Shown: positions 53,479 through 62,341, numbered from the stretch's first letter. The stretch: 64,000 nt of DNA from Theionarchaea archaeon (GCA_018992685.1 JACVGT010000009.1:1-64000); one strand, 5' to 3'. The notes: a model not told the origin generated them from the sequence alone. Made by a program: numbers and translations.

Positions 53479-54410
53479 TACCTTTCCGTGTGGTACATGA
53501 CAACAATCCCTTTGTAGAAATCTGAGAGAATGGATCTTTCTTTCAGGGCATATATTGCCTTGGAGAGAGAGATTATCAATGGATCAGTGCGAATATAGAT
53601 CCATGCCACAAGATAGCTTCCCACTTTGAAAAACATTGGCGTCGTTGGAAGCAGGCTGAACAACTCTATGAGAGCCTTTTCATAGTCGGTCTTAAACAGG
53701 AATACGTATGTGGTATAATTGGCGTACCCTTCTGGATAAAACCAGGTGTGCGTGGTGGCGAATCGGTCGACAGTGTCCAGCCATTCGTAAAACTTGCGGA
53801 AGCTTACATCTTGTTCCCTTACAAGCGGTGCGATTTTGCGCCTGATGTCTCCTCCAAAGTCAAGAAAGAATTCCCATTCTTGGTGATCCCAGGGAATGTC
53901 CACAGGATTCGAGACCCATGTGGATTTTTTCCAGGAATCACTTTTTTCTATTTCTTCCAGCAATCGATCTGCACACTCGTTCCATTCCAGAGACGTGGGC
54001 TTGGGAGTAAAGAATTCCCCTCGTTCTCCCGAGATGACGATCTTCTTGAATCCGGGACAATCATCAAACTCCATTCCCGGGTCTCCTGCAGCAACTATCG
54101 GGAAGTCTCCGAAGACAACGGCCGAGTAGCTGAGTCTCCTGTTTTGTCTGAGTCGCTCGAATGCTTTGAAAGGGTCATCAAAATCCAGTACATAGTATAT
54201 CCTAGGGCTTTTCTTCACAGGTTTCAGTCTGAGACCAGGCCCCACCATGATCTGCTGATCCAGCATCTCCTGTAAGGCTTTTGACACAGACTTTCTGTAA
54301 ATACCCAGAGATTTTGAGATTTCGTATATCTGTGCCCGCGGATTGTCGTATATTTGACAAAATATCTGGTAGAACCTTTTCTTTTTTTCCACATCGGAGA
54401 GAGAGGGCAT
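53475..54410 (-). CDS. winged-helix (Lrp-type HTH) regulator with large effector domain
   Basis: A 311-residue protein. The N-terminal winged helix (RFYQIFCQIYDNPRAQIYEI, SKSLGIYRKSVSKALQEMLD) is followed by a large unrecognised domain rich in aromatic residues (VVFGDFPIVAAGDPG, FLDFGGDIRRKIAP, WFYPEGYANYTTYVFLF). This layout recalls archaeal regulators that have unknown ligand domains. A GTATTTAAC TATA box about 23 bases before the ATG at 54410 gives the start; the frame opens at 54446. No obvious regulon is adjacent. Confidence 0.72.
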   Translation of the reverse strand: MPSLSDVEKKKRFYQIFCQIYDNPRAQIYEISKSLGIYRKSVSKALQEMLDQQIMVGPGLRLKPVKKSPRIYYVLDFDDPFKAFERLRQNRRLSYSAVVFGDFPIVAAGDPGMEFDDCPGFKKIVISGERGEFFTPKPTSLEWNECADRLLEEIEKSDSWKKSTWVSNPVDIPWDHQEWEFFLDFGGDIRRKIAPLVREQDVSFRKFYEWLDTVDRFATTHTWFYPEGYANYTTYVFLFKTDYEKALIELFSLLPTTPMFFKVGSYLVAWIYIRTDPLIISLSKAIYALKERSILSDFYKGIVVMYHTERY

Positions 54411-54521
54411 CTTAAAACACCCAACAGTTAAATACCATTCCAGCAAATTTGGTAATGTGCCGGAAGCTTATCTTGTAAGAATCTAAGCACAAATTTAAAA
54501 GTCTTTCGGCCGATCTTTCAC

Positions 54522-54575
54522 CCCCCCCTAATCGGGATCGGTGTTTCGAGCACCGATCCCTCCCTGTTCTTTTGT
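54522..54575 (+). ncRNA. candidate tiny hairpin RNA with own promoter and T-tract
   Basis: An AAATTTAAAAG element (54491-54501) resembles a TATA box. About 27 bases later begins a C-run followed by a perfect 10-bp hairpin, GGGATCGGTG/CACCGATCCC, with the 7-base loop TTTCGAG (54534-54560), and then TCCCTGTTCTTTTG. Promoter, stem and T-rich end fit a short structured RNA of about 50 nt. There is no reading frame on this strand, and the flanking genes are both on the minus strand. It could instead be a terminator for an unseen transcript. Confidence 0.4.
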
Positions 54576-54685
54576 GTTATTGAGGTTCTGTGAGAGTGTT
54601 ATAGGCAACCATGAACTAGATTATTCCAGGAGCTGCTGCTGAGCGCATTCTATGTCTCAGCTGTTTGCTGTCTCTATTTTGAGAT

Positions 54686-57211
54686 TCATTGAAATACACG
54701 CAGAGCTGAGATTCCTAGAAAAATCAACACCAGAACAAGAAATACCAGGGCAACGTATCGACCCTTCCCCACAGCCAGTCCAATAAGAGCCACAATCAAG
54801 CATCCCAATCCCAGTGCCAGACTCGTGGGTGGTTGTAGGACCTGGCGAGCACTTTCCATGAATTGATCTTCAAAAGAATAGCACTGGTCAGCTTGCCCTG
54901 AAATAGCAGATGCTCTGGACCTGTATTCCCGGGCCTTTCTGCCTACAGATTCTGCAAAATCTCCATATTCATCAATGAGGTCCGCCAATGACGACTTTTT
55001 CTTCTCCAGATCGGCAATAATATCTCCCGTGCTGATATCCTCAAAGGATTTGTAGAGTTCGCTGGTCTGAAGAGTTTTTATCTTTCCTTCGATATCCTCA
55101 ATGTCCCTCCTGAAACTGTCTGCTCTTCTTCCCAGGGCAATCTGGATGTCATCCAGTGCTGCAGCCACAGAAGTATAGGCCATCTCTGACTGTTCATACG
55201 CATTCTTAGCCTCAGAATACTGCTGATTTCGAAAATACCGCTCTCCATCACCCTGGTACTGCTCCGCCTGGCTGACCTGGGTATCTACCTCAATGAGTTG
55301 CTCACAAAGGCTGATTATCTCATCGCATTCCCGTATCCTGGCAGATATGTCAAGGCGAAGTGTCTCATACAGAGAATCCAGAGACATGGTCAGAAACAGG
55401 TTGGAAACGTCTTCAAACGTGTTGCGTGCCCAGGTGGCTTCCACACGAGCTTCACTGTATTTTTTGTCCAGCATGAGGAAATGCGCTTCTCTCAACGTGT
55501 TATGGGCTTGGGCGAGCTTCTCTGAGGTCTCTTTCAGGACCCTCATCTGTGACATTTTTACACTATCGCCCATCTTTGCATACAAATCCCCCGCTTCCCC
55601 GAACAAGTACCCTGCTTCCTCATATCCGTAGTTACGCAGCTGCTCCAAAGCTGTCGCTACGGTTCGGTCTGAATCCATGAATTTCTCACATTCTGTTATC
55701 TTCTTCTGGCACTGTACGTTCATGAAGGTGTTCCCTGCTTCTTCAAACTTGGTGCGGGCCTGTTCAAAGTAGACCACAGCCTTGATGTATTCTCCCTTCT
55801 CCAAGAGGCTCTCTCCCAGGTCGTAGAGCTGCTCTGCCTCTGAATCCGTTTGTTTCTTGAGCTCTCCAACCCCCATCACATATAGTCCCAGCCCGTATCC
55901 GCCCACAATTTCAGGATACTGATCTAGATTTATGTCACCAACCATTCCTTTGATATAGTTCCCCTGGAGGTTCTCAGAATTCCATATGAGCTCTGTTGTG
56001 GAGAATACTGCTATGTAATTGTTTGAAAACACAGTGAGTTCATTTTGTGAATCTTTATCAAAGTCAGCACATTCCAGGTTCCGAACCTCACCTGAAGTAT
56101 TAAATGTCTTCAACGTGGTACCATTATAGTCCAGGACATACACCATTGAGGCTGCTCCACACATGATATTTCGAGGCCCTATGAATTTCCCTGCGTACAC
56201 GGTATTGACATCATAGGGAGAAGTAGAATATTCCCACTTGAGATTGGGATCATCATTGGCAGGATTGGTGTCACCATATTCAATGTTATCCAGAACGTAC
56301 AGGTACCAGCTTTCCCCCACTATCAGTTCAGGTTCCAGATCAGGGTCCTGGTCAATTTCGTGGGCTGCTGTATCACTGTCCACGTCATACGCATATATTG
56401 TTTTCACAGGGCGGGCAGCATCAACTTCATATTTCCACTTTACTGTCAGGTCGTGCTCATATACTGTTACTTCATCTGCAGCCACCACAATCTCCTTGGT
56501 GGGATCTGCATCATCATCAAAATTCACGATAATAACATCATAGATCATGCCCGAAGGCCTGTCTGCCAGTGGCAAATCTCTTGCTCTGTACGTGGGGAGA
56601 ATGGGTATTGTGCAGTTGTTACAATCAGTATCATAAATGAGAATATCCAGGTTGGTCACTGCAATGATCTCCTTGCAGTTGTCTGCATCAATGTCTGAGA
56701 CCAGAATCTTTCTTACACAACCCGTGATATTGACAGGATTCCCCATTCCATCATCATCAAACAACTCCTGGAGTAATACCCCTTCACTGTTGCTCACCCT
56801 GATAATGGACGATGTGCCACAATAGCAGCAGCTGGTAAAGATAAGTTTCCGGGTGGTAGTGCAGATGCTGTCAGCTGCAATGGCTGAAATACATCCATTG
56901 GAATAACACGGTTCTGCCGCAGCATCATTCAGGCACAGCTTCTTGTTCCACACCAGGGTACTGTCTGCCTTGTACTGACTGACGCTTCCGTCGCAGACCA
57001 TGGCAGTTGCAGATCCAGAAGGAGTGCTGACCATTCTCTCAGAGGAAGAACCGGTGGCAAGCAAGATTTCACTGTATCCATCTGCATCTAAATCTGTGAC
57101 CTCAATATCAGTGACTGCACCTGGCGCCTGCCACAGCAGAGAGAATTGTATGTCTGCTCGTACTGTGCTCAGCGCCAGCAGCAATAACATGAGAGCGATC
57201 TTCATTCTCAT
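54686..57211 (-). CDS. large secreted FG-GAP propeller and coiled-coil membrane-anchored protein
   Basis: An 841-residue protein with a signal peptide (MRMKIALMLLLLALSTVRA). The N-terminal half (residues about 20-450) is an FG-GAP/VCBS propeller with Ca-binding loops (VTDLDADGYSEILLA, VSDIDADNCKEIIA, VNFDDDADPTKEIVV). Residues about 460-770 are long amphipathic helices with TPR-like repeats (YDLGESLLEKGEYIKAVVYFEQA, ERYFRNQQYSEAKNAYEQSE). Two C-terminal transmembrane helices (SLALGLGCLIVALIGLAVG, YVALVFLVLVLIFLGISAL) anchor it. It is probably a surface receptor or adhesin, with no enzyme motif. Confidence 0.8.
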   Translation of the reverse strand: MRMKIALMLLLLALSTVRADIQFSLLWQAPGAVTDIEVTDLDADGYSEILLATGSSSERMVSTPSGSATAMVCDGSVSQYKADSTLVWNKKLCLNDAAAEPCYSNGCISAIAADSICTTTRKLIFTSCCYCGTSSIIRVSNSEGVLLQELFDDDGMGNPVNITGCVRKILVSDIDADNCKEIIAVTNLDILIYDTDCNNCTIPILPTYRARDLPLADRPSGMIYDVIIVNFDDDADPTKEIVVAADEVTVYEHDLTVKWKYEVDAARPVKTIYAYDVDSDTAAHEIDQDPDLEPELIVGESWYLYVLDNIEYGDTNPANDDPNLKWEYSTSPYDVNTVYAGKFIGPRNIMCGAASMVYVLDYNGTTLKTFNTSGEVRNLECADFDKDSQNELTVFSNNYIAVFSTTELIWNSENLQGNYIKGMVGDINLDQYPEIVGGYGLGLYVMGVGELKKQTDSEAEQLYDLGESLLEKGEYIKAVVYFEQARTKFEEAGNTFMNVQCQKKITECEKFMDSDRTVATALEQLRNYGYEEAGYLFGEAGDLYAKMGDSVKMSQMRVLKETSEKLAQAHNTLREAHFLMLDKKYSEARVEATWARNTFEDVSNLFLTMSLDSLYETLRLDISARIRECDEIISLCEQLIEVDTQVSQAEQYQGDGERYFRNQQYSEAKNAYEQSEMAYTSVAAALDDIQIALGRRADSFRRDIEDIEGKIKTLQTSELYKSFEDISTGDIIADLEKKKSSLADLIDEYGDFAESVGRKAREYRSRASAISGQADQCYSFEDQFMESARQVLQPPTSLALGLGCLIVALIGLAVGKGRYVALVFLVLVLIFLGISALRVFQ

Positions 57212-57325
57212 AAATCATTATTACTTATCAATACTATATAAAGATTTCGATTCAGCACGTGGATTTACAGTGAACCATTGACAGACATGGTAGAAATTGC
57301 CGGTTACCAGGCGTTCACGTACAAT

Positions 57326-58012
57326 TCATTTCTGTTTCAGCAGGTCTCTGAGCTTCCTGGATTCTTCTCTTGCCCTTTTTTCATCCATCACCCGCTCCAG
57401 AACATTCCTGCAGATTTCCGATACCAGGGCATCCAGCTCTTCTGACGTGATGTGCCTCTCTGAGATGTCGAGCTTCATGATGTGGCTTCTCATGATAGTT
57501 TCCGACATGAAATCGCCAAACAGGTTTGCCAGAAACGCTTCGATATCTTTCATGATTTCATAGGGATTCTTATGAGCTCGTTTTTCAATAGTCTTCTCTG
57601 ACGGTTTCTTGGTCATCAGGTGAGAGATGCCTTCCCGTTCCAGCATCCTGACCAGGTCATCCACATCTGGAACAGGGACATCCACGTGATGGGTGAGAAA
57701 GTCAGAAGAAACAGACGGGAATCCGTGGATATCGGTGTACCACTTGAGAGCGAATTCTGCCCGTTCTTTTTCCAGAGAGTATACAGACAGAGTCCCTTCT
57801 ACAGCGTTCCAGATTTTCTCCAGTGCCTCCTCTCCACCGCTCTTTTCGAAGGTGGCGGCCCGTACCGCTCCATCAATGATTAACAAGTTCCCTGTCTCCT
57901 GGTTTGCATACTTGACGACGCCGGTGAACCGAATCTCCTGCAGTTCTCTCAATAAGGTATCGATTTCTCTAACCTCTACCTCTCTCTGCAGTGGGCCTGT
58001 TGGAAAATCCAT
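57326..58012 (-). CDS. PATAN/DUF2226-like domain protein, third gene of operon
   Basis: A 228-residue protein. The first 90 residues have the beta-rich pattern of DUF4388/PATAN and DUF2226 modules (LLRELQEIRFTGVVKYANQETGNLLIIDGAVRAATFE). A charged helical C-terminal region with HLMTKKPSEKTIEKRAHKN and a long terminal helix follows. PATAN-type domains are linked to small-GTPase signalling in bacteria and archaea. It directly abuts the upstream DUF2226 gene (stop and start adjacent). The function is unknown. Confidence 0.72.
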   Translation of the reverse strand: MDFPTGPLQREVEVREIDTLLRELQEIRFTGVVKYANQETGNLLIIDGAVRAATFEKSGGEEALEKIWNAVEGTLSVYSLEKERAEFALKWYTDIHGFPSVSSDFLTHHVDVPVPDVDDLVRMLEREGISHLMTKKPSEKTIEKRAHKNPYEIMKDIEAFLANLFGDFMSETIMRSHIMKLDISERHITSEELDALVSEICRNVLERVMDEKRAREESRKLRDLLKQK

Positions 58013-59173
58013 TTACTCACCCTGGTCCTTTCGTCTGGATTTCCACCTTTTCTTGAACTCTTTGGCCAACGAGACTTCCTTCATAAGATCTTGCCCCATT
58101 TCACCCAGTAACCGCCTTACAAGAACATCATCTGTTTCCTCCTCCTCAAAAGGCTGAGAAACGTGTGGAGAGGATGATAATTGATAGAAATCAACGATCC
58201 CTGACGATTCCATGTCATCATAAATCTTCCGAAGCGCCTCCCTGCCCATGAGTTCCCCTGAAGGATCCATGATCAGTGCTGCCTGAATCTTTCCCTTACC
58301 CAGGACCATGAGTCCTCTGGCATCGTCTGAGCGTACCCACAGGTACCCGTCAAAGTTCCGGGAGGCTGCACTCCGCAGGAGGGCTTCAAACGAGAATGTA
58401 CCGTTACAGGGGGCGTTGAGGACCAAGGTTCCTCGCTCCAGCCCCATCATCTTCAATGCCATAAACCGTTTCAGATCTTCAGACGCCTTTTCTGAGGATA
58501 TGGTCTCCTCAACAGGCGATTTCAACCGTGACGCATTGTTGAAAAAAAGATAGTCGTCTACGAACTTTCGTCCCTGTTTATAGGCCTTCCCTTCAGTAAA
58601 AAACAGAGCAATCTCCCTCAAAGCCTCATCTCCCAGTCGTACAGAATCTGCTGATTCGAGTACAGCAGCCACAGGAGTTTCCTTAAACAGAATTGCACCT
58701 TCCTGGACGAAATCTTCGACTTCTCTGGTGACCCGCAGGCACCCCACCAGGGATTGACGTTCCAGCTGAAGAAGGACATCCAGAAGGTCTCCACTCTTCA
58801 CACCGGATAGGACTCCCGTGAACAGAGAGGTTCCAATCTTGAACTTTTCTGTCGTTCCAGGAGCAAGGAACGTCTCAGGATGGTCTTTCCTTATGCGTTC
58901 GAGTGTTTCCTCCCGATATGTAGCTATTTCAGCCAGGGCCTCCTGATTCAGGGATAAAATATGGTCGAGTGCCTGTCTGCTGTACAGTTTTCTACCATCA
59001 GCGAATTCTGAGAACGCACCAATGATCTCCCGATTCTCAAAGAAAACAAAATGATCGTGAAGTCCATTATCCTCTACCGTGAGCCGAACATATCCAGTGT
59101 CAACGGCATCCAGCACTTCCTGAGGGTATACCCCTCTACGAAGATCAACCTCTTTTGCTGCAGGCAATCGCAT
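58013..59173 (-). CDS. DUF2226 family protein, second gene of operon
   Basis: A 386-residue protein with DUF2226-like composition. The first 200 residues form a domain with YVRLTVEDNGLHDHFVFFENREIIGAF and LSLNQEALAEIATYREETLERIRKDHPE. A repeat of the same type follows: LQLERQSLVGCLRVTREVEDFVQEGAILF and NFDGYLWVRSDDARGLMVLGKGKIQAALI. DUF2226 proteins are archaeal, with unknown function, and typically occur in clusters like this. It starts 3 bp after the stop of the upstream gene. Confidence 0.78.
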   Translation of the reverse strand: MRLPAAKEVDLRRGVYPQEVLDAVDTGYVRLTVEDNGLHDHFVFFENREIIGAFSEFADGRKLYSRQALDHILSLNQEALAEIATYREETLERIRKDHPETFLAPGTTEKFKIGTSLFTGVLSGVKSGDLLDVLLQLERQSLVGCLRVTREVEDFVQEGAILFKETPVAAVLESADSVRLGDEALREIALFFTEGKAYKQGRKFVDDYLFFNNASRLKSPVEETISSEKASEDLKRFMALKMMGLERGTLVLNAPCNGTFSFEALLRSAASRNFDGYLWVRSDDARGLMVLGKGKIQAALIMDPSGELMGREALRKIYDDMESSGIVDFYQLSSSPHVSQPFEEEETDDVLVRRLLGEMGQDLMKEVSLAKEFKKRWKSRRKDQGE

Positions 59174-59176
59174 GAG

Positions 59177-59764
59177 TCACGCCTCTTTTTTCTTCCGGTA
59201 GAACCCTTCCAGGTTGAGCCTTTTCATCAATCCCTCACGCAGTTCCTCCAGATCACCTGATCCTAGCTTGTTGAGGGTTTCAAGTTCCTCTTTTCTGGGT
59301 TCAACCTGAAGCGTGGGTTTCCGAGGAGCAGCATCTGTGCCCAAAACAGCTGCTAATTCTTCTCTGCGATTAAAAAGCCCCTCATCTACTTCTGCTTCTG
59401 TTTCTTCCTTCTTTATGGCCTGTTTCGTTGGCATTCCCAGAGTTTCTTCAGTTACCTCCGCCTCCGGGAATCGATCAAGGAGCAAAGCCACCAGGGGGTA
59501 ACGGTGCACCTTGATCTCAGTATTGTAATCATTGGAAACTTCAATCATCAATGATACAGCCTCTCGACCCTCAGACCTGGAATCACCCTCAAAGAGTGCC
59601 AGGCGGGGCCGGCCGTCAAAGAACAGTATTTGCCCCAGGGAGTTATCCTCGCCCACGACTTCTACGTATCCCGAAAAATCATTTTCAAGGTTCTCCAGTA
59701 ATTCTCTCAGAGCATGATGACCTCCGGCTCTGGCTTCGATAATTTCTCCCTTGGGAATGTCCAT
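59177..59764 (-). CDS. DUF2226/PATAN-like domain protein, first gene of operon
   Basis: A 195-residue protein. The N-terminal beta domain (LENDFSGYVEVVGEDNSLGQ, ILFFDGRPRLALFEGD) is shared in outline with the next two genes, making this a run of three paralogues. A charged helical C-terminal region is rich in Glu/Lys and probably disordered. A CTTAAAAG TATA box near 59790 is about 26 bases before the ATG at 59764; the TTG at 59773 is the alternative. The operon order is 59177, 58013, 57326. Confidence 0.75.
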   Translation of the reverse strand: MDIPKGEIIEARAGGHHALRELLENLENDFSGYVEVVGEDNSLGQILFFDGRPRLALFEGDSRSEGREAVSLMIEVSNDYNTEIKVHRYPLVALLLDRFPEAEVTEETLGMPTKQAIKKEETEAEVDEGLFNRREELAAVLGTDAAPRKPTLQVEPRKEELETLNKLGSGDLEELREGLMKRLNLEGFYRKKKEA

Positions 59765-59808
59765 GGTGGTCAATGGTGAATGTAAACTTTTAAGGTTTTC
59801 TGTGGTCG

Positions 59809-60348
59809 CTACAGCAGGCTTTCGAGCTGTAGCTTGCCATCGGAGGGACCCTCAGCAAAGATGATATCATTCTGCATGAGGCGAAAATCCTTCTGGGGAT
59901 TGAGCAAGTACTCCTTCCCTCGTTTGACCAGGAAGATGTGCATCCCCGTCTTGGTGGCAACCTTCAATTCTTCCAGGGTTTGATCTGCCAGGACGGAGTC
60001 CTGCGATATATGAAACCGGGCTACAACTTCTTCAGTTTCCTGCATTGCTTCTGCGAATATGGGGTGGATTTCTCCCCTGAAGACGTTTAAGGCAATTTCA
60101 AGAGCAGCATCTGCAATACTCTCAGTAGCATTGATGAGTTCCAGGACGGAGAGGAACCGTTCTTTGCTGATGTCTCTCACCATGTCCAGGACAGTCATCT
60201 TGGCCTGGTAGTTCAGGATATCCATTTTTTCTTCCAGTTCTTCAACATCTTCTGCTATTTCTGTGTCTCTAAAGAGTAGGGCGGCAAAAGCCAGATCTAT
60301 CATTAATTCTGAGGTATCCTTCATCTCCTGAATTGTTTCCCTGAGCAT
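59809..60348 (-). CDS. PhoU-like plus TrkA-C (COG3273) regulatory protein, second copy
   Basis: A 179-residue protein. The PhoU-like helical half (MKDTSELMIDLAFAALLFRD, EEKMDILNYQAKMTVLDMVRD) is followed by a TrkA-C (RCK_C) domain (VATKTGMHIFLVKRGKEYLL and DIIFAEGPSDGKLQLE). Such proteins regulate ion transporters, for example K+ or Mg2+ channels, through bound nucleotides. No channel gene is adjacent. The start at 60348 lies 1 bp after the stop of the first copy, so the pair is co-transcribed; the frame opens further upstream inside that gene. The two copies are homologous, from an old duplication. Confidence 0.85.
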   Translation of the reverse strand: MLRETIQEMKDTSELMIDLAFAALLFRDTEIAEDVEELEEKMDILNYQAKMTVLDMVRDISKERFLSVLELINATESIADAALEIALNVFRGEIHPIFAEAMQETEEVVARFHISQDSVLADQTLEELKVATKTGMHIFLVKRGKEYLLNPQKDFRLMQNDIIFAEGPSDGKLQLESLL

Positions 60349-60349
60349 T

Positions 60350-60940
60350 CTACCACTTGCTCCTCCTGCCCTTGGCGATTTCTTTGAGAATGAGGTGGCC
60401 CTCTTCTGTCCCGCGGGCCATGAGGACATCGTTGTTGCTGAAAATGAATCGCTTGGGGGGGTTATACACCCATCGTTTACCTCTCCTGACAGCAATGATG
60501 GTGACACCAATGCGGGAAGCGAGTTCTGATTCTCTGAGAGGGATTCCAATGAGCTTGGACTGTTCTTCCAGTTCTACCCTGAAGATCTTTTCATCAGTGT
60601 ATTTGAGGGATTCCTGTATGACGGAGTGAATGTCCAGATCACGGGCGACAGTTTCTGCAATGTTCTGGGCGTGGTTTGAGATGTCCTTTATGGCTGTTGC
60701 GACGTTCAAAATCTCTGAGATTTGTTCTGCATCTTCCCGGGTCCGGGAAGCGAGGAGGGCTCTGATGGTTAACTGGTAGTGTAGTTCGTCCATGGTTTCT
60801 TCAAGGGCATACACTTCGTCAGCAATTGCTTCTGAATCAAAGAGAACGGAAGAATAAGCCAGGTCAACGATGAGTTCTGAGATGTTTTTCATTTCGATAA
60901 AGATCTCTTTGAGGTTCATGTCCTCAGGATGTTTGTCCAT
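60350..60940 (-). CDS. PhoU-like plus TrkA-C (COG3273) regulatory protein, first copy
   Basis: A 196-residue homologue of the following gene: MKNISELIVDLAYSSVLFDSE and YALEETMDELHYQLTIRALL (PhoU-like helices), then ASRIGVTIIAVRRGKRWVYNP and NDVLMARGTEEGHLILKE (TrkA-C). A CTTAAAAAC TATA box about 26 bases upstream of the ATG at 60940 makes the transcript leaderless. The two gene products may form a hetero-oligomer. Confidence 0.86.
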   Translation of the reverse strand: MDKHPEDMNLKEIFIEMKNISELIVDLAYSSVLFDSEAIADEVYALEETMDELHYQLTIRALLASRTREDAEQISEILNVATAIKDISNHAQNIAETVARDLDIHSVIQESLKYTDEKIFRVELEEQSKLIGIPLRESELASRIGVTIIAVRRGKRWVYNPPKRFIFSNNDVLMARGTEEGHLILKEIAKGRRSKW

Positions 60941-61148
60941 TAAGGTAGTGTGGGTATTGGAGTTTTTAAGATTTTGTATGGGTTGGCCAGGTTCTGGTGA
61001 AAGAGTGGTGCTATTGTGTGGGATAACCGGAGGTAACGGCGGGATTGCGTGGGTTCGTCACAAAGTGGTTGCAGCAGCAATCTCAGGGGTTCAGGTAATG
61101 CTTCGTCCTTTTCTTTGATGGTAAACTTGATTCACTGCACTCAATTCT

Positions 61149-61313
61149 CTAATCCTTTTCACATAATTCCTTGAGTCTTTCCCATAGCTCGTCTTCATCC
61201 ATTTCTTTGATCATTCTGGGACTCAAGGAAGGTGGTCGATCATCTGACCGATACACCGGGTACTTATACTTATCAGAGGATTCCTTGCGCTCAAAAATCT
61301 TGCGGAATGGCAT
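61149..61313 (-). CDS. small 54-residue protein
   Basis: This short gene starts at the ATG at 61313 and encodes MPFRKIFERKESSDKYKYPV, then YRSDDRPPSLSPRMIKEMDE, ending in an acidic/basic helix (ELWERLKELCEKD). It has the full set of expression signals: a CTTTATAGAC-type TATA box about 40 bases upstream, and AAGGTG six bases before the ATG. The composition is protein-like (many charged residues, two Tyr-Lys pairs). No family was recognised; it could be a DNA- or protein-binding small regulator. It is easily missed because of its length. Confidence 0.7.
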   Translation of the reverse strand: MPFRKIFERKESSDKYKYPVYRSDDRPPSLSPRMIKEMDEDELWERLKELCEKD

Positions 61314-61646
61314 TGTGTACACCTTGTCATGTAGAGTTCATTGTAGTCCTTTATAGACGTATGGCAGACATCCAGAAAATTCCCACGTTGAGGACTACAC
61401 TCTTGCTCTATTCTGTTCTCCCAACTGCATTCTTAAAGATTCTCCGCTTCTCAGTTCTCTGATCACTTCGACACCTGCAGCAGCCACGGAGATCGACGTT
61501 TCAGAAAAGATGCCGGCAGTGCCTCAGAGGCGTGCGGAAGCACGTGATCTGAGAGCGTTTGCGTTGCTAGGTGTCCAGCAGCAATTCCATCAACTATCTA
61601 ACCTATTCCTGCTACATTCTCTTTCACGAACAGAAGAAAAGAAAAA
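61314..61646. other. intergenic region with a structured hairpin
   Basis: A 333-base gap. A CTTAAAGATT TATA-like element (61433-61440) precedes a clear imperfect hairpin at 61523-61553: outer stem CTCAGA/TCTGAG, an internal loop GG against TGA, and inner stem CGTGC/GCACG with the GNRA-type tetraloop GGAA. This may be a structured RNA or a regulatory element. I see no open reading frame of interest. Confidence 0.4.
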
Positions 61647-62111
61647 TCAAATAAAGAGAGTAATATCAGCTTTGGATGCTTCCTGAACGTAGGTTGCGAC
61701 ACCTACAACATCATCTACGGGGATTAAATCCTCTTTCCGAACACCCATAACTCTCATGGACATCTCACAGGCCAGGAAGGTCACTCCCAGTTCTTTTGCG
61801 TCTTTGATCATCTCTCGAGGCAGTCTAACGTTTTTCTTCTTCATCATCCGTTTCATCAGCCATCGTCCCATCCCCAGCATATTCAGCCTTGAAGGGCCAA
61901 TAGCATCGCCGCCTCTGGCCATCACATTGAACATCTTGCCCATGAACCCTTCGCCTTTCCATGCGCCCCCTTTCTTTATCACATTCAATCCCCAGAATGT
62001 GGAAAACAATGTCACGTCCATGCCTGAGGCAGCTGCCCCGGTAGCCACAGTCAGAGCAGCCATAGCCTTGTCCAGATCTCCGCTAAACACAATAATAGAC
62101 GCTTTTCCCAT
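61647..62111 (-). CDS. DsrE/DsrF-like (DsrE2-type) sulfur-transfer family protein
   Basis: A 154-residue protein. The N-terminal IIVFSGDLDKAMAALTVATGAAASGMDVTLFSTFWGL and the mid-region ACEMSMRVMGVRKEDLI, with a cysteine, are typical of DsrE2/peroxiredoxin-like proteins in the sulfur-relay family. The two-residue gap to the TusA-like gene indicates co-transcription. It would hold persulfide sulfur on its cysteine. Members with this pairing act in sulfur oxidation or thio-modification; the physiological route here is unknown. Confidence 0.9.
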   Translation of the reverse strand: MGKASIIVFSGDLDKAMAALTVATGAAASGMDVTLFSTFWGLNVIKKGGAWKGEGFMGKMFNVMARGGDAIGPSRLNMLGMGRWLMKRMMKKKNVRLPREMIKDAKELGVTFLACEMSMRVMGVRKEDLIPVDDVVGVATYVQEASKADITLFI

Positions 62112-62113
62112 GG

Positions 62114-62341
62114 TTACACCGTTCTAGCAAAGTACCTGACAAAAGTATCATCTGGCTCAGAACCCAGAAACTCATTTCCTGTCTGTTCACACCAGGCAGG
62201 TACATCCCTCTTTGCACCTTCATCATCTGCCCACAATTCAATTATCTTTCCTGAATCCATTTTTCTCCTCTGTTTGGCCAGTTCCACGATGGGCTGAGGA
62301 CATACCATACCTCTACTATCCAGTTTTACATCTGATTCCAT
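62114..62341 (-). CDS. TusA/SirA-like sulfur carrier protein
   Basis: A 75-residue protein with the defining motif LDSRGMVCPQPIVEL (CPxP, persulfide cysteine) and the C-terminal pattern DDEGAKRDVPAWCEQTGNEFL. It passes sulfur between desulfurases, DsrE-type proteins and acceptors. The ATG at 62341 is preceded by a GAGGTGATAG ribosome-binding site; the frame opens at 62398. The promoter (TGTATAAAAT near 62386) lies next to the back-to-back TATA box of the divergent Lrp gene. It is co-transcribed with the DsrE gene. Confidence 0.93.
   Translation of the reverse strand: MESDVKLDSRGMVCPQPIVELAKQRRKMDSGKIIELWADDEGAKRDVPAWCEQTGNEFLGSEPDDTFVRYFARTV

Noticed and set aside
54534..54560. Hairpin as terminator of the 54686-57211 gene
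   Set aside because: On the minus strand the sequence after the stem is a G-run, not a T-run, so an intrinsic terminator in that direction is unlikely.
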